The notes: generated from the sequence alone by a model not told the origin. Positions 25,324 through 34,807 are shown, numbered from the stretch's first letter. The stretch: DNA of 64,000 bases from Chitinophagales bacterium (GCA_013299105.1 JAAFJY010000026.1:1-64000); one strand, 5' to 3'. A program made the numbers and translations.

Positions 25324-26049
25324 ATGAAACTCTACCGTGAACTGGCCGAAGTTTACCATGAAATGTACCAGCACCTGTTCGACTACGAACAAGAATTTGC
25401 GTTTTACCGAGACGCTTTGGACCGTTTTGCGGCGAAAAAGCTGATCGAGTTTGGTTGCGGTACAGGCAATTTAGCGCGCTTTTTTCTGCATAACCAGTAT
25501 GCTTACCTGGGCATAGATTTGAGCGAAAACATGTTGAACATTGCCCGCCGCGAACAACCGCAGGGGCGATTTCAACAAGGCGATTTGAGTAGTTTTTCGA
25601 TTTCCGAAACATTCGACGCTGCACTGGTCACTGGCCGCACCCTCACTTATTTGCACCAAACTGAAGCTTTATTGGGCGCTTTCGAAGGCATCCATGCTTG
25701 TTTGACCCCCGGCGGCGTCCTGGTATTCGATGCAATCGATGCCGCAGCGATGTTCCTGGATTTTGATGCCAGTCAAAAACAACTCGACACAGGCCCCTAC
25801 CGCCGCATCAGCCATTCTCGCCCCACTTTAAACGGAGCTTGGACCTGGCATTGGGAGGCCGATTATTTTGTAAAAAAAGGGGAAACATACGTTTTTCTGG
25901 ACCACGACGAGGCTGAACTCAGGGCTTTCACTCCAGACGAGTTGGCTTTGTTGTTGAAAATGCGTGGCTTTGAGCTGTTGGAAATGGTCAAAAAGGATAC
26001 TTACACCTGGCCGGATCATTATTTTGTGGCCCAGAAAAGTCTGGTCTAG
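25324..26049 (+). CDS. SAM-dependent methyltransferase
   Basis: 241 residues. Class I SAM-binding motif LIEFGCGTGNLARFF (motif I), YLGIDLSENMLNIARRE (post I), ALVTGRTLTYLHQ (motif II region) and LTPGGVLVFDAID (motif III). This is a small-molecule type methyltransferase and the acceptor is unknown. A TTTCAAC array abuts the start codon. Confidence 0.85.
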   Translation: MKLYRELAEVYHEMYQHLFDYEQEFAFYRDALDRFAAKKLIEFGCGTGNLARFFLHNQYAYLGIDLSENMLNIARREQPQGRFQQGDLSSFSISETFDAALVTGRTLTYLHQTEALLGAFEGIHACLTPGGVLVFDAIDAAAMFLDFDASQKQLDTGPYRRISHSRPTLNGAWTWHWEADYFVKKGETYVFLDHDEAELRAFTPDELALLLKMRGFELLEMVKKDTYTWPDHYFVAQKSLV

Positions 26050-26102
26050 TTTTTTAGTTTGTCCCTAAATGGTGATACCTTACCTACAAATAATAGCGCA
26101 AC

Positions 26103-27032
26103 ATGAAAAAGTTTGATCCTGACATCCAAAAAATGATTGAGGAGCAAAACATCTCTACAATCGAAGAACTGCAAGCTTTGCTCAATAGAGAAGTAAAAGC
26201 ATACAACAACCAGCCTGTCGTGCAATTTGTGGGTTTGTCGCCCAATCAAATGATGTTTTTGAACCAAAATCCTTTTGCGCCAGGTTCGCCTTTTCAATTC
26301 AAAGATTGCAGCGAAAGCGACCTGGATCAGGTACCATTTTTTCGGATTTGTGAAGAAATATTACTACGAACGGTGCTGGTCAAAAGCCCATTCAAAATGA
26401 CAGCATCAACTTGCTCATTGCCCGTTAAAGTGGTAAAAGAGGTGTATGCTTGTGGGCACCTCAAAGAAGACTTGTTTGAAAGTGGTTTTTATAAAGTTTA
26501 CAAGGAAGTTGATGCCCTCAGTATTCACACTGCCAAACTGGTATTAGAAATGGCTGGGGTGGTTCGCAAAGCCAAGGGCAATTGGCATTTGACCAAAAAA
26601 GGCGAGAAAATGGTCCTTCCTGATCAAAGGCAGCAGCTTTTTAGGGGGATATTCGAAGCTTTCACTACTCAATTCAACTGGGCTTACCACGATGCGTATT
26701 ACCATTTGCCCAATTATTTTGCCAGGTATTCCTTTGCTTTTTCGCTTTCCGTGTTGTCTAATTTTGGCGATCAGGAGCGCAAAAGTTCCTTTTATGCCAG
26801 AAAATATGCAGAGGCATTGCCAATGTTGCTGGAAAATCCTCAGACCTCAGAGCCCGTTACAGCAGGTAATTCTTTTAGCTGTTACTACCTGAGGTTCTTT
26901 GACCGTTTTGTTTATTGGTTTGGCTTTGCCGAAGCCGTAGTCAAGTTAAAAACTTGGTCGCAAGAAGAAGCTGCCTTGCGCAAAACCCCAGTGTTAGACC
27001 GCTTGTTTTCGTTTCCGGCGATGGTGGAGTGA
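26103..27032 (+). CDS. Hypothetical protein, unknown family
   Basis: 309 residues, cytoplasmic. The N-terminal 40 residues are helical (IQKMIEEQNISTIEELQALL), followed by a conserved-looking FVGLSPNQMMFLNQNPF. Residues 125-185 could form a winged helix (LSIHTAKLVLEMAGVVRKAK). No catalytic motif is recognised. The stop lies 3 bp from the end of a convergent gene. Confidence 0.6.
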   Translation: MKKFDPDIQKMIEEQNISTIEELQALLNREVKAYNNQPVVQFVGLSPNQMMFLNQNPFAPGSPFQFKDCSESDLDQVPFFRICEEILLRTVLVKSPFKMTASTCSLPVKVVKEVYACGHLKEDLFESGFYKVYKEVDALSIHTAKLVLEMAGVVRKAKGNWHLTKKGEKMVLPDQRQQLFRGIFEAFTTQFNWAYHDAYYHLPNYFARYSFAFSLSVLSNFGDQERKSSFYARKYAEALPMLLENPQTSEPVTAGNSFSCYYLRFFDRFVYWFGFAEAVVKLKTWSQEEAALRKTPVLDRLFSFPAMVE

Positions 27033-27035
27033 GGC

Positions 27036-27608
27036 TCACCAGGTCAGGGCTTCGGGGATTTGGTGAAAAATCTCCTGCCATTGGTGTTCAGTTTGTGAGG
27101 CAACAATTTTGATGGCGTGCCAAACAGCGGGGTGGCTTAGACTGAGCAGCAAATTTTTAAAACTTTGGGTCAGGTCTGCTTGTATAAGATCCAAAGGTTG
27201 GGACCAATCAAGCATATTTGCTCCTGGGTACAAACACCTTTCTACCTCCTGCCTGGAGTTGGCAGCTTTGATGGCACACAAACGGCTCATGTAATCGAAA
27301 CAACTTCTGGCAACTGCCTTTCGCCCCTGGATCAAGGCATCTCTTTTGTTCAATTGTAATATTTCCAAGGTCTGTTCGGCTTTCAGCCAATCAAAAGTCC
27401 TTACTTGGGCGATGTTGTGAAAAGTATAGGTTTGCAGGTCAAGTAGCAAAAAGTCGTTGGGATTTTCGATCCTCGGATTGATAAAAGCATGATGTGTACC
27501 CGGTTCAGGCCTTTCCTTACGAGGAAGTTTTGTCAATTGGCCATTTCCATCGATCAAAAAACAAAGATCGAGCTTGTAACCAGTATTGTAATTTTTACAC
27601 GCCAGCAA
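27036..27608 (-). pseudogene. Hypothetical protein, 5' end disrupted by repeat B
   Basis: The frame reads 190 residues from a TTG and has no ATG or GTG. Upstream it continues in frame (LRLVFWENYL, FIFDPL) into the end of the B repeat at 27634, meeting a stop at about 27723. The body looks like real protein (SLSHPAVWHAIKIVASQTEH near the C-terminus) but belongs to no family I know. The simplest reading is that the B element replaced the native start. A functional TTG start is the alternative. Confidence 0.5.
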
Positions 27609-27633
27609 GTAATTTTCCCAAAATACAAGTCTA

Positions 27634-27813
27634 AGTAACGGGTCAAAAATAAACCCCAGTTTTTTAGAGAGACGCGTGTCAACGTAACGGTCAACGTCAT
27701 GCTGGAAATCCGCGAAAATCCGCTAAATCCGCGTCATCTGCGTGCTAAAAACAGCCTCGCGCAGCGAGGCAACGCAGTTGCGATTTGGTAAGGTTTATTC
27801 GTGGCTTGTCACT
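27634..27813. mobile_element. Family B inverted-repeat element, copy 1
   Basis: 180 bp. The left end AGTAACGGGTCAAAAATAAA and the right end TTTATTCGTGGCTTGTCACT are imperfect inverted repeats over about 22 bp. The centre contains GCCTCGCGCAGCGAGGC (a perfect hairpin) and GCTGGAAATCCGCG. A co-oriented copy follows at 27955 and a third is at 34808. It has no coding content. Confidence 0.65.
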
Positions 27814-27954
27814 AAGTAGTTTGTTTTTTAAGTTCGTTAAACCATCGTAAATGAATTTTTACATACAAGAGGTAAGTATTTCAACCCTTTTGCTGATTCA
27901 CCTCCGCCAATCAGGAGGGGAGATAATTATGAGAACTTAAAAAACGCTGTACTA

Positions 27955-28136
27955 AGTAACGGTTCAAAAATAATCCTTGCCAATTTTTTAATTGCTAGTT
28001 GTCAACATCATGGTCAACGTCATGCTGGAAATCCGTGTAAATCTGCTTAATCCGTGTCATCCGTGTTCCAATAATGGCCTCGCGCAGCGAGGCAACGCAA
28101 TTGCGATTTGGTAAGGTTTATTCGTGGCTTGTCACT
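27955..28136. mobile_element. Family B inverted-repeat element, copy 2
   Basis: 182 bp in the same orientation as copy 1, 141 bp away. It shares the central GCCTCGCGCAGCGAGGC hairpin and an identical right end. The left end differs slightly (AGTAACGGTTCAAAAATAAT). The DNA between the two copies carries no gene; it contains CCTCCGCCAATCAGGAGGGG. Confidence 0.65.
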
Positions 28137-28147
28137 CAGCCCCCAAT

Positions 28148-28188
28148 GAAAAAGGCGAACCCCGACCAAAGCCAGGATTCGCCCTTTT
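28148..28188 (-). terminator. Intrinsic terminator of the seven-repeat protein
   Basis: AAAAGGCGAA and TTCGCCCTTTT flank a 20-nt loop just past the stop of the minus-strand gene. On that strand a T-run follows the stem. Confidence 0.7.
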
Positions 28189-28207
28189 GTATACTCGTTG
28201 TTTGAGC

Positions 28208-31171
28208 TTATTGCTTGCTAAACTTCAACAACTCCATCGGCTGGTCTTCACTGCTGATGCGCAGGAAATACATGCCATTGGCCAGTTTGCTCACATCAAT
28301 GTCGCCCATGCTGGTGCCTGCTTCGAATTGCAGACGCTGTACGGGTTTTCCACTCATGTCCATGATGTCGATGGTGGTGGCGCGGTCGATCAGGCTGCGG
28401 TTGAGTTGTACGCGCAGATCATTGCTGGTGGGGTTGGGAAACAGCAATGAGCTGCCTTCCACCGGAGCCACATGGGCATTGCAAGCGCGGAGTTCAAATG
28501 GAGCACCGCTTACGTCCAATGATCCACAGATTGCGCCACCGCCCTGGATCAGCAAGCCATTGACATCAACACCCGTGGTGCGGCCAATCGTAACCGTGCG
28601 CAAATCCAAGGTGCGAGGATTGTACACCAAAGTATGGATGGTGAACTTACCCGCACGGCGAATCAGGAAATGTGGTGACAAAGATACTGCTTCAATCACC
28701 AGCTTGTCGCCCGAAGTCAATACATACAAGACCTGGAAGCCAGTAGGCACCACTGGGCGTTCGCTGATTTTCGCAGAAACGATGGCGGCCCCATTGTACA
28801 AACATGGATTGCCTTCTAACTTTATTTTACCGGCATCCGCAGTGCAGCAGTTGGTCGCTGATACGTTGAAACGAGCTCCAGCTACGTCCAATGCAGCACA
28901 AATGGTACCACCACCCTGAATCAACAAGCCATTGACTTGTACGCCAGTGGTGCGGCCAGGTACTACGATGCCGAGGTTCAGTGTCGCTGGGTTGTACACC
29001 AAAGTATGGATGGTGTAGCGGGTAGCACGGTTGACCGTAAATTCAGGCTTCTCGTTGGTTTGCTCAATCACCAGGCTATCGCCACGGGTCAAAACATAGA
29101 GCAAACGATAGCCCGATGGGATATTCAAGTTGCCACTTGGAGCAGCCTTGAGTACCGCTTTGCCTGCGGTCAGGCAAGCATCGCTAACTGGGCGCAAGGT
29201 ACCCGCAGTAGCGCGACAAGCGCAAGCTGCTACGGTGAATTTTGCACCAGCCACGTCCAATGCAGCACAAATTTGGCCACCGCCTTGTTTCAGCAAACCA
29301 TTCACTTGTACCCCGGTAGTCACACCTGGACGTACAATACTAAGGTCGAGAGTAGCAGGGTTGTACACCAATGTATGGATGGTGTAACGGCCAGCACGGG
29401 TCACGTTGAAAGCAGGCGTAGCAGCGGTTTGTTCGATGACCAAGCTGTCGCCACGGGTCAGTACATAAATGGTTTGGTATCCTGCTGGTCTATTCGGTTG
29501 TGCCAGTTGACGGGCTTCCAAACGAGCGGTACCTGCCTCTAAACAACCATCAGTCACGGGGCGTAAAAAGCCAAACGTAGCCACACAAGGACAAGTCGAT
29601 GCTACATCAAAACGGGCACCAGCTACATCCAAAGCACCGCAGATCGAACCACCGCCTTGTTCCAGCAGGGCATTGACCTGCACACCAGTGGTGCGGCCCA
29701 ATTGTACGATGCCCAAATCAAGAGTGCGTGGATTGTACACCAAAGTGTGGATGCGGTAGCGTGCAGCACGGGTTACGGTGAAAGAAGGCGTAGCACCCAC
29801 TTGCACGATCACCAAGGAGTCGCTGCGCGTCAGTACATATAAGGTACGGAAAGATGTATCAGGTAAAACCGGGCGGCTAGTCACCATTGCACGCAAAGCA
29901 GCAGTGCCACCTTCAATACATGCGTCACTGCTGGGGCGCAGGGTGCCTGCACTAGCTTTGCAAGGACAATTGCGCACGGTGAATTTTGCACCAGGCACAT
30001 CCAATGCTGCACAAATAGAACCACCACCTTGTACCAGCAAACTATTGACCTGAAACCCAGTGGTGCGGCCAGGTACTACAATGCTGAGGTCGAGGGTAGC
30101 GGGGTTGTACACCAAAGTATGGATGGTGTAAGTACCTGGGCGATTCACGGTAAAGGAAGGCGTAGCGGCAGTCTGCACGATCACTAAGCTGTCACTGCGG
30201 GTCAAAACATACAAGGTCTGGAAACCAGTGGGGCGCGTAGCTGGACGAGCAATAGCTGCTTCGAGCTTGGCACCTGCCCCTTCGATGCAATTGTTGCTCA
30301 CAGCACGCAAAGCACCAGCGGTAGCAGCACATGGGCACTGGGCTATGTCAAAACGGGCTCCTGCTACGTCGAGCGCAGCACAAATACTACCGCCGCCCTG
30401 CACCAGCAGGCTGTTGACTTGTACACCAGTGGTACGGCCCAGTTGCACAATACCCAAATCGAGGGTACGTGGATTATACACCAAAGTGTGGATACGGTAA
30501 CGCGCAGCACGGGTCACGGTGAAGGAAGGCGTAGCACCCACTTGCACGATCACCAAAGAGTCGCTGCGAGTCAATACGTATAAGTTACGGTAAGCAGTGT
30601 CTGGCAAAACCGGAGCAGCATTCACAGTAGCACGCAGGTTAGCGCGGCCGCCATCAAGACAAGCGCCTTCGCCCGCTCTCAAAGTGCCTGCACTGGCAAA
30701 ACAAGGTTCGGCACACGCGCCGAATGTAAACTGAGCGCCAGTCACATCAAGTGCAGCACAAATGCGGCCGCCACCTTGCACCAGCAAGCTGTTGACCTGA
30801 ACCCCGGTAGTTACCCCAGGGCGCACGATGCTCAAATCAAGGGTGCTCGGATTGTAAACCAGGGTGTGGATGGTGTACAAACTGTCAGGGGTAACGCGGA
30901 AAAACGGAAACCGGCTGGTGTTTTGGATCACCAGGCGAGGCCCTTTGGTCAAAACATACAAGGTAGTAAATCCGCTTGGTACGCGGGCAGGGTCAATGGC
31001 TTCGGCCTGGATGCTGGCAGTGTTGCCCGTAACACAAACCTTGGGATTGCCCAAGCGGCCAGCTCTGGCCTCACAATTTTGGGCTTGCAGGGAGGTCCCC
31101 ACAACAAAAAGGAAAAGCATTGCTGCTACTAGACGCCCCATCAAGCGCAGCACATAGGAAAAAGGATTCAT
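28208..31171 (-). CDS. T9SS cargo protein of seven tandem ~125-residue repeats
   Basis: 987 residues. A signal peptide (VVGTSLQAQ) is followed by seven near-identical units spanning about residues 32-907. Each contains LYVLTRSDSLVI, YTIHTLVYNPRTLDL, TTGVQVNSLLVQGGG and ICAALDV, with two to four Cys per unit, often as CPC at the boundary. Residues 908-987 are a type A T9SS sorting domain (FPNPTSNDL start, NGMYFLRI near the end). The product should be exported to the surface or medium. The repeat unit matches no domain I recognise. High identity between units suggests recent amplification or gene conversion. Confidence 0.85.
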   Translation of the reverse strand: MNPFSYVLRLMGRLVAAMLFLFVVGTSLQAQNCEARAGRLGNPKVCVTGNTASIQAEAIDPARVPSGFTTLYVLTKGPRLVIQNTSRFPFFRVTPDSLYTIHTLVYNPSTLDLSIVRPGVTTGVQVNSLLVQGGGRICAALDVTGAQFTFGACAEPCFASAGTLRAGEGACLDGGRANLRATVNAAPVLPDTAYRNLYVLTRSDSLVIVQVGATPSFTVTRAARYRIHTLVYNPRTLDLGIVQLGRTTGVQVNSLLVQGGGSICAALDVAGARFDIAQCPCAATAGALRAVSNNCIEGAGAKLEAAIARPATRPTGFQTLYVLTRSDSLVIVQTAATPSFTVNRPGTYTIHTLVYNPATLDLSIVVPGRTTGFQVNSLLVQGGGSICAALDVPGAKFTVRNCPCKASAGTLRPSSDACIEGGTAALRAMVTSRPVLPDTSFRTLYVLTRSDSLVIVQVGATPSFTVTRAARYRIHTLVYNPRTLDLGIVQLGRTTGVQVNALLEQGGGSICGALDVAGARFDVASTCPCVATFGFLRPVTDGCLEAGTARLEARQLAQPNRPAGYQTIYVLTRGDSLVIEQTAATPAFNVTRAGRYTIHTLVYNPATLDLSIVRPGVTTGVQVNGLLKQGGGQICAALDVAGAKFTVAACACRATAGTLRPVSDACLTAGKAVLKAAPSGNLNIPSGYRLLYVLTRGDSLVIEQTNEKPEFTVNRATRYTIHTLVYNPATLNLGIVVPGRTTGVQVNGLLIQGGGTICAALDVAGARFNVSATNCCTADAGKIKLEGNPCLYNGAAIVSAKISERPVVPTGFQVLYVLTSGDKLVIEAVSLSPHFLIRRAGKFTIHTLVYNPRTLDLRTVTIGRTTGVDVNGLLIQGGGAICGSLDVSGAPFELRACNAHVAPVEGSSLLFPNPTSNDLRVQLNRSLIDRATTIDIMDMSGKPVQRLQFEAGTSMGDIDVSKLANGMYFLRISSEDQPMELLKFSKQ

Positions 31172-31409
31172 AATGGTTGGGTTTTTACTGGTTTTTGGCT
31201 AAAACTTTACCCAGCGAACAGGGTAAGCTTTATCGGTTCTGGTAAAAAATATGACTACACGAACAAAGTGTAGTACGAAATCAAAAATCACAACCAAAAA
31301 GGTCGCATTATGTTGAAAAAAATTATGGATTTGATGATGATTTGTCAGCTAGACGGTAAATTGCACAATAAATTGATTATCAATTAACGAAAAATCATCC
31401 TGCATTTTT

Positions 31410-32312
31410 TTAGTGCCTCTGTAAACGAATGCTTACTTGTTTTCGATTTTCTAAGTCCAAAATCCTGAACAAAAACAGACCCTTGGCAGCAGTGTTGAGG
31501 ATAAATTCATTTTCACCTTGCCCTGCGGTGTTAGCTGCAATCAAAGCCCCTTGCAAGTTGAAAACTTGAAAAACATACTGCCCGGGAAGTGCCAAACGAA
31601 ATCGCAAATGCCCATCCGGGGTGTTTTGCAAAATTTCCAGGTCCTCTAACGCCTTAAGTTGGCGATTGCTGGAAGCGAAAAAGCCCAGTTTGGTGTCGCA
31701 ATTGGACTTGTTTGACAAATATCCATGAAAGAATTGTTGCTTAACGAAAAAGCAACGTGGCCACCATGTATATGCATCAATCAGAAAGAGATAGTGCTGG
31801 TAAAAGGGAAATTCTTGGTTACCAATTCCCTCAATCCAAGCATTGGTGCCCCCGTCATAACCTCGGCCCTGAACCCTTAATCTTTTTCGTTTACTTCCAT
31901 CTTGCATTGTGACGCTGTCAATTGCTACCACTTTGATGTAATTTTGAGTTCTAGGCACTTTGTACAAAATCGAGTCGCCAACCTGGAGTTTGAAATCATA
32001 CAAAATTGTTTCACTCCCATCCTCATTCAGGTGATAAACCGCTCGGTCTTTTTCTCGAAAAAACAATTTTGGTACAAGCCAAGAGCGCTCACTTTCACCA
32101 AGTGAGCTTTCCAACTTATAGTAATAATGCCCATTGATCAGCACCGAGTCTTTGAAAAAAACTGAGAAATTAAGGGTGTCGCCCCCGCCTTGGCCAGTAG
32201 GATAACCTTTTTGCGTCAGGTACCAAAGGTTGTTGGGTGACACCAGTTTTTGGGAATGAAGTGGCCATGTCAAGCCCAGCAAAACAGCAGCAAAAAGCAA
32301 GCGAAAGCACAT
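31410..32312 (-). CDS. Exported protein with T9SS-like C-terminus
   Basis: 300 residues with a signal peptide ending in WPLHSQ. The central part is beta-rich without a known motif (LQVGDSILYKVPRTQNY). The last 80 residues (LEILQNTPDGHLRFRL, YVFQVFNLQGALI, GLFLFRILD) follow the T9SS type A sorting pattern, though the usual YPNP is replaced by LQNTPDG. Probably surface-displayed. It is upstream of the seven-repeat gene on the same strand, 238 bp apart. Confidence 0.7.
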   Translation of the reverse strand: MCFRLLFAAVLLGLTWPLHSQKLVSPNNLWYLTQKGYPTGQGGGDTLNFSVFFKDSVLINGHYYYKLESSLGESERSWLVPKLFFREKDRAVYHLNEDGSETILYDFKLQVGDSILYKVPRTQNYIKVVAIDSVTMQDGSKRKRLRVQGRGYDGGTNAWIEGIGNQEFPFYQHYLFLIDAYTWWPRCFFVKQQFFHGYLSNKSNCDTKLGFFASSNRQLKALEDLEILQNTPDGHLRFRLALPGQYVFQVFNLQGALIAANTAGQGENEFILNTAAKGLFLFRILDLENRKQVSIRLQRH

Positions 32313-32703
32313 TTTAATGTATTGATTGTTAATTTTTTATACCAATTTAAATCTATTCTTCACTAAACGGGAATAAAAAGTTACAATAAGCAAACGGCTG
32401 ACAAAAACTACAGCACATATCCCTCGTTCTACTTGGATTTTCATCGCAATGGTACATTTTTACGCTCATATCACTTCCTTTCATGAATTATTCGTAAAAG
32501 CTTACCCTGCTCTCATTTCAGCAAAAAGAGGTCAACCTAGCTATAAGCCAAGTTGCCCCTTTTCGCCCTGTTTCTTCGCTGATACTGGGCATCGACTCTA
32601 AAAAATTAGGCTTAATGGAACAAAAATTACCTACTTTTTGACTCGAAAGCCCAGGCTAAGTTTTAATAAAAAACGTGAAAACATTTTCTGCTTCAACTCA
32701 ACA
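32313..32703 (+). other. Non-coding gap, nothing identified
   Basis: About 390 bp, AT-rich, without a supported gene. It includes a segment (GTAAAAGCTTACCCTGCT near 32495) that recurs near 49626, but no clear element boundaries. Confidence 0.4.
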
Positions 32704-33411
32704 TCACTTGCGGTCTTGCTTCGCAAACACCTTCCGCAGCAGTTCGCTGGTTCGGGCGCTCAGGTTGGTACGGATATTTTTCTCTTCTTTGGCCACCATG
32801 CCAAACAAGCCATCAAGGGCTTCACGGGTTACGTAGTCACCCAAGTCAGGATTGGCTTTGTCAACCAGGGGAATTTTGTTGTACACATTCACAGCGTCGG
32901 ACCAAATTTTACGGGCCTGGAATTTGTCCAAAGACTCGTTGATTATCGGATTGAATTCCTGGTACAAGGGCTCCTGGGTGCCACGCTGCAAAAATTGTGT
33001 GGCGGCGTCCTGGCCTCCCATCAAAATCCCCATTGCGTCGCTGATGGTGATGGAGCGAATGGCATTGACGAAAATTGGCTTGGCTTTTTTAGCTGCATCT
33101 TCCGCCCCACGGTTGATTTTTTCCAGGATCACATTTTCCAGGTCGCTGAAACCTGGAATGCCTTTGAGTTTATTGGTCACTTTGCGGGCCTCTTCAGGCA
33201 ACAGGATTTTGTATTCACTTTTGAAATAGCCATCCACCTGCGAAAGGGCATCTGAGCCCTTGCCGATGCCAATTTCCAGGGCTTCTTTCAGGCCGGAGCC
33301 TACTTCGCCCTCGGTGGGCTCGCTCAAAACGGTGCTCGCAATGCTATTCAAAGTATCACAGCTGCTAAAAGTCAGCAGGCCAACAAGGGCAAAAAAGCAG
33401 TACTTCATCAT
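32704..33411 (-). CDS. DUF4197 lipoprotein
   Basis: 235 residues from the MMKYC start; a longer frame upstream has no protein-like features. The lipobox FSSC (Cys18) marks it as a lipoprotein. The body is helical with family features GLKEALEIGIGKGSDALS and ITISDAMGILMGGQDAATQF. DUF4197 proteins are periplasmic or outer-membrane lipoproteins of unknown role. It is transcribed alone; the 312-bp gap to the divergent barrel gene shows no further feature. Confidence 0.82.
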   Translation of the reverse strand: MMKYCFFALVGLLTFSSCDTLNSIASTVLSEPTEGEVGSGLKEALEIGIGKGSDALSQVDGYFKSEYKILLPEEARKVTNKLKGIPGFSDLENVILEKINRGAEDAAKKAKPIFVNAIRSITISDAMGILMGGQDAATQFLQRGTQEPLYQEFNPIINESLDKFQARKIWSDAVNVYNKIPLVDKANPDLGDYVTREALDGLFGMVAKEEKNIRTNLSARTSELLRKVFAKQDRK

Positions 33412-33723
33412 GGTTTTTTGGTTTTTGATCAATATGCCTCCAAGTGGATCGCATACATATATATGGTACAAATGAGGCAAAAAGGTAGGGTTTTCCTGCC
33501 AATCACCCGTTAATGACTCGATAAATGCCCAAAAAGCACCTAAAAAGACTGGATTTAACAAAACTTTGAGAACTGGGCCCAAACATTAAAAGGATCGTAA
33601 CACTCGCTTAACTCCTCTTAACAAATTTAACCTGCAACTTTGTCTTGTCAAATGATTCAAGCGATGACCCTATTCAAAGTCTCAACGTCGCTGATTCGAT
33701 CAAAACAAAAACCTAAGATAAAC

Positions 33724-34410
33724 ATGAAGAAGGTAACTTTTTTGGCTGGTTTGTTCCTCGTATGTATGCAACCTTTGATGGCCCAATTGCACGTAGGCGT
33801 GCGCTCTGGGGTGCAAGTAAGCACCATCAAACAATCTGAACTTTTAAATGAATTGACCCCCAAAGCGGGTTACCTGATCGGCAACTCCACTGGTGCCGTA
33901 GCCGAACTGGACCTGGGCGAAAGCTTTGCCCTGCAAGCCGAATTGGCCTACAATTCTCGTGGTTTTCGCTATGATTTGAAAGAAAACGTAGACGTCTTGG
34001 GCTTCAAAATCCCCCTGGGAGGCCGTGCCGATTTCCGTTTCAATACCCTGGATTTACCAGTCCTGTTCAAGGCTAAATCCGGCCTGGGCGACGTGCGTTT
34101 TTATGCGCAAGCTGGTCCTTATGTGAGCTATGCGATGAGCAGCAAACTGGCAGCTCGTACTTCCGGCATCGTTGACCTCCAACTCTTTGAAACCACCCTC
34201 GACCTTGACGCCCTGAATTACAATCGCTTCGACGTAGGCGCAGTAGGCGGACTGGGCCTGGAAGTGAACACCAGCTTTGGCCGCTTCTTCCTGGATGGCC
34301 GCTACCAGCATGGCTTTACCGCCAACGCCGACATCCCAGTAGTACGTGAAACTTTCCGCAGCCGTGGCTTTGCTGCCAACCTGGGCTTCGTTTTGCCGCT
34401 GGGCGAATAA
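33724..34410 (+). CDS. Outer-membrane beta-barrel protein (PorT/OMP_b-brl type)
   Basis: 228 residues from the ATG at MKKVTFLAGLF; an earlier frame start adds a non-signal leader. The signal peptide ends in PLMAQ. The mature part has paired strands (VGVRSGVQVS, FALQAELAYNSRGFRY, VRFYAQAGPYVSYAMS, GRFFLDGRYQHGF) and ends in GFVLPLGE. An eight-stranded barrel is likely. A family A element follows the stop by 23 bp. Confidence 0.8.
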   Translation: MKKVTFLAGLFLVCMQPLMAQLHVGVRSGVQVSTIKQSELLNELTPKAGYLIGNSTGAVAELDLGESFALQAELAYNSRGFRYDLKENVDVLGFKIPLGGRADFRFNTLDLPVLFKAKSGLGDVRFYAQAGPYVSYAMSSKLAARTSGIVDLQLFETTLDLDALNYNRFDVGAVGGLGLEVNTSFGRFFLDGRYQHGFTANADIPVVRETFRSRGFAANLGFVLPLGE

Positions 34411-34433
34411 ACCCCATCATCCCACGAACTTAA

Positions 34434-34597
34434 GAGGATGTTTAAATTTAGGATTATAGTCAAAAATGAGCACATTTTCGTCCAGTCGAGGCGCAAAAAG
34501 CGGAGTTATGCAGCGCATAATGAGCATTTTTGGAACGGCGTAAATCAAGACTTGGGCGGGGCCATTTTGGGCCAATCAAAAATTTTTAAACATACTC
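34434..34597. mobile_element. MITE-like element, family A copy 3
   Basis: 164 bp, more diverged than the other two, but the ends (GAGGATGTTTAAA, TTTAAACATACTC) and the central AGTTATGCAGCGCATAATGA are kept. TAA flanks both ends (34431-34433, 34598-34600). Confidence 0.75.
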
Positions 34598-34663
34598 TAA
34601 CTTCCTCCCCATACCCCTGATCGAGGTCGCCTTGCATTGGCATCGCGGCCTCGACCTATTTTA

Positions 34664-34690
34664 GTTGAAATGTTGAAGCGTTGAAGAGAA
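34664..34690 (-). repeat. GTTGAA microrepeat array
   Basis: TTGAAATGTTGAAGCGTTGA is the reverse complement of the TTTCAAC arrays found before several start codons. Here it is not next to a gene start. Confidence 0.5.
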
Positions 34691-34707
34691 AGCTTCGATT
34701 GTAAGTG

Positions 34708-34740
34708 TCTGAACTGTGATTTTTGTGATTTTTATGATGG
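34708..34740 (+). repeat. 33-bp dispersed repeat F, copy 2
   Basis: Identical to 16193-16225. It lies in the 740-bp non-coding stretch between the barrel protein and coaX, which otherwise consists of family A, a TTGAA array, family B and degraded repeat DNA. Confidence 0.6.
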
Positions 34741-34807
34741 TCAAGATGCAAACATGACCTTGACTGACCAATATCGGAGGACCACAGCCACGCTTTGTTT
34801 GATGTTA

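Noticed and set aside
27634-28136. Tandem B repeats considered as a CRISPR-like array
   Set aside because: There are only two units of about 180 bp with terminal inverted repeats and no spacers of even length, and no cas gene.
28937-29542. Plus-strand frames antisense to the seven-repeat protein (also 28215-28919, 30228-30500)
   Set aside because: They arise from the repeated coding sequence on the other strand and follow its periodicity; no start or family support.
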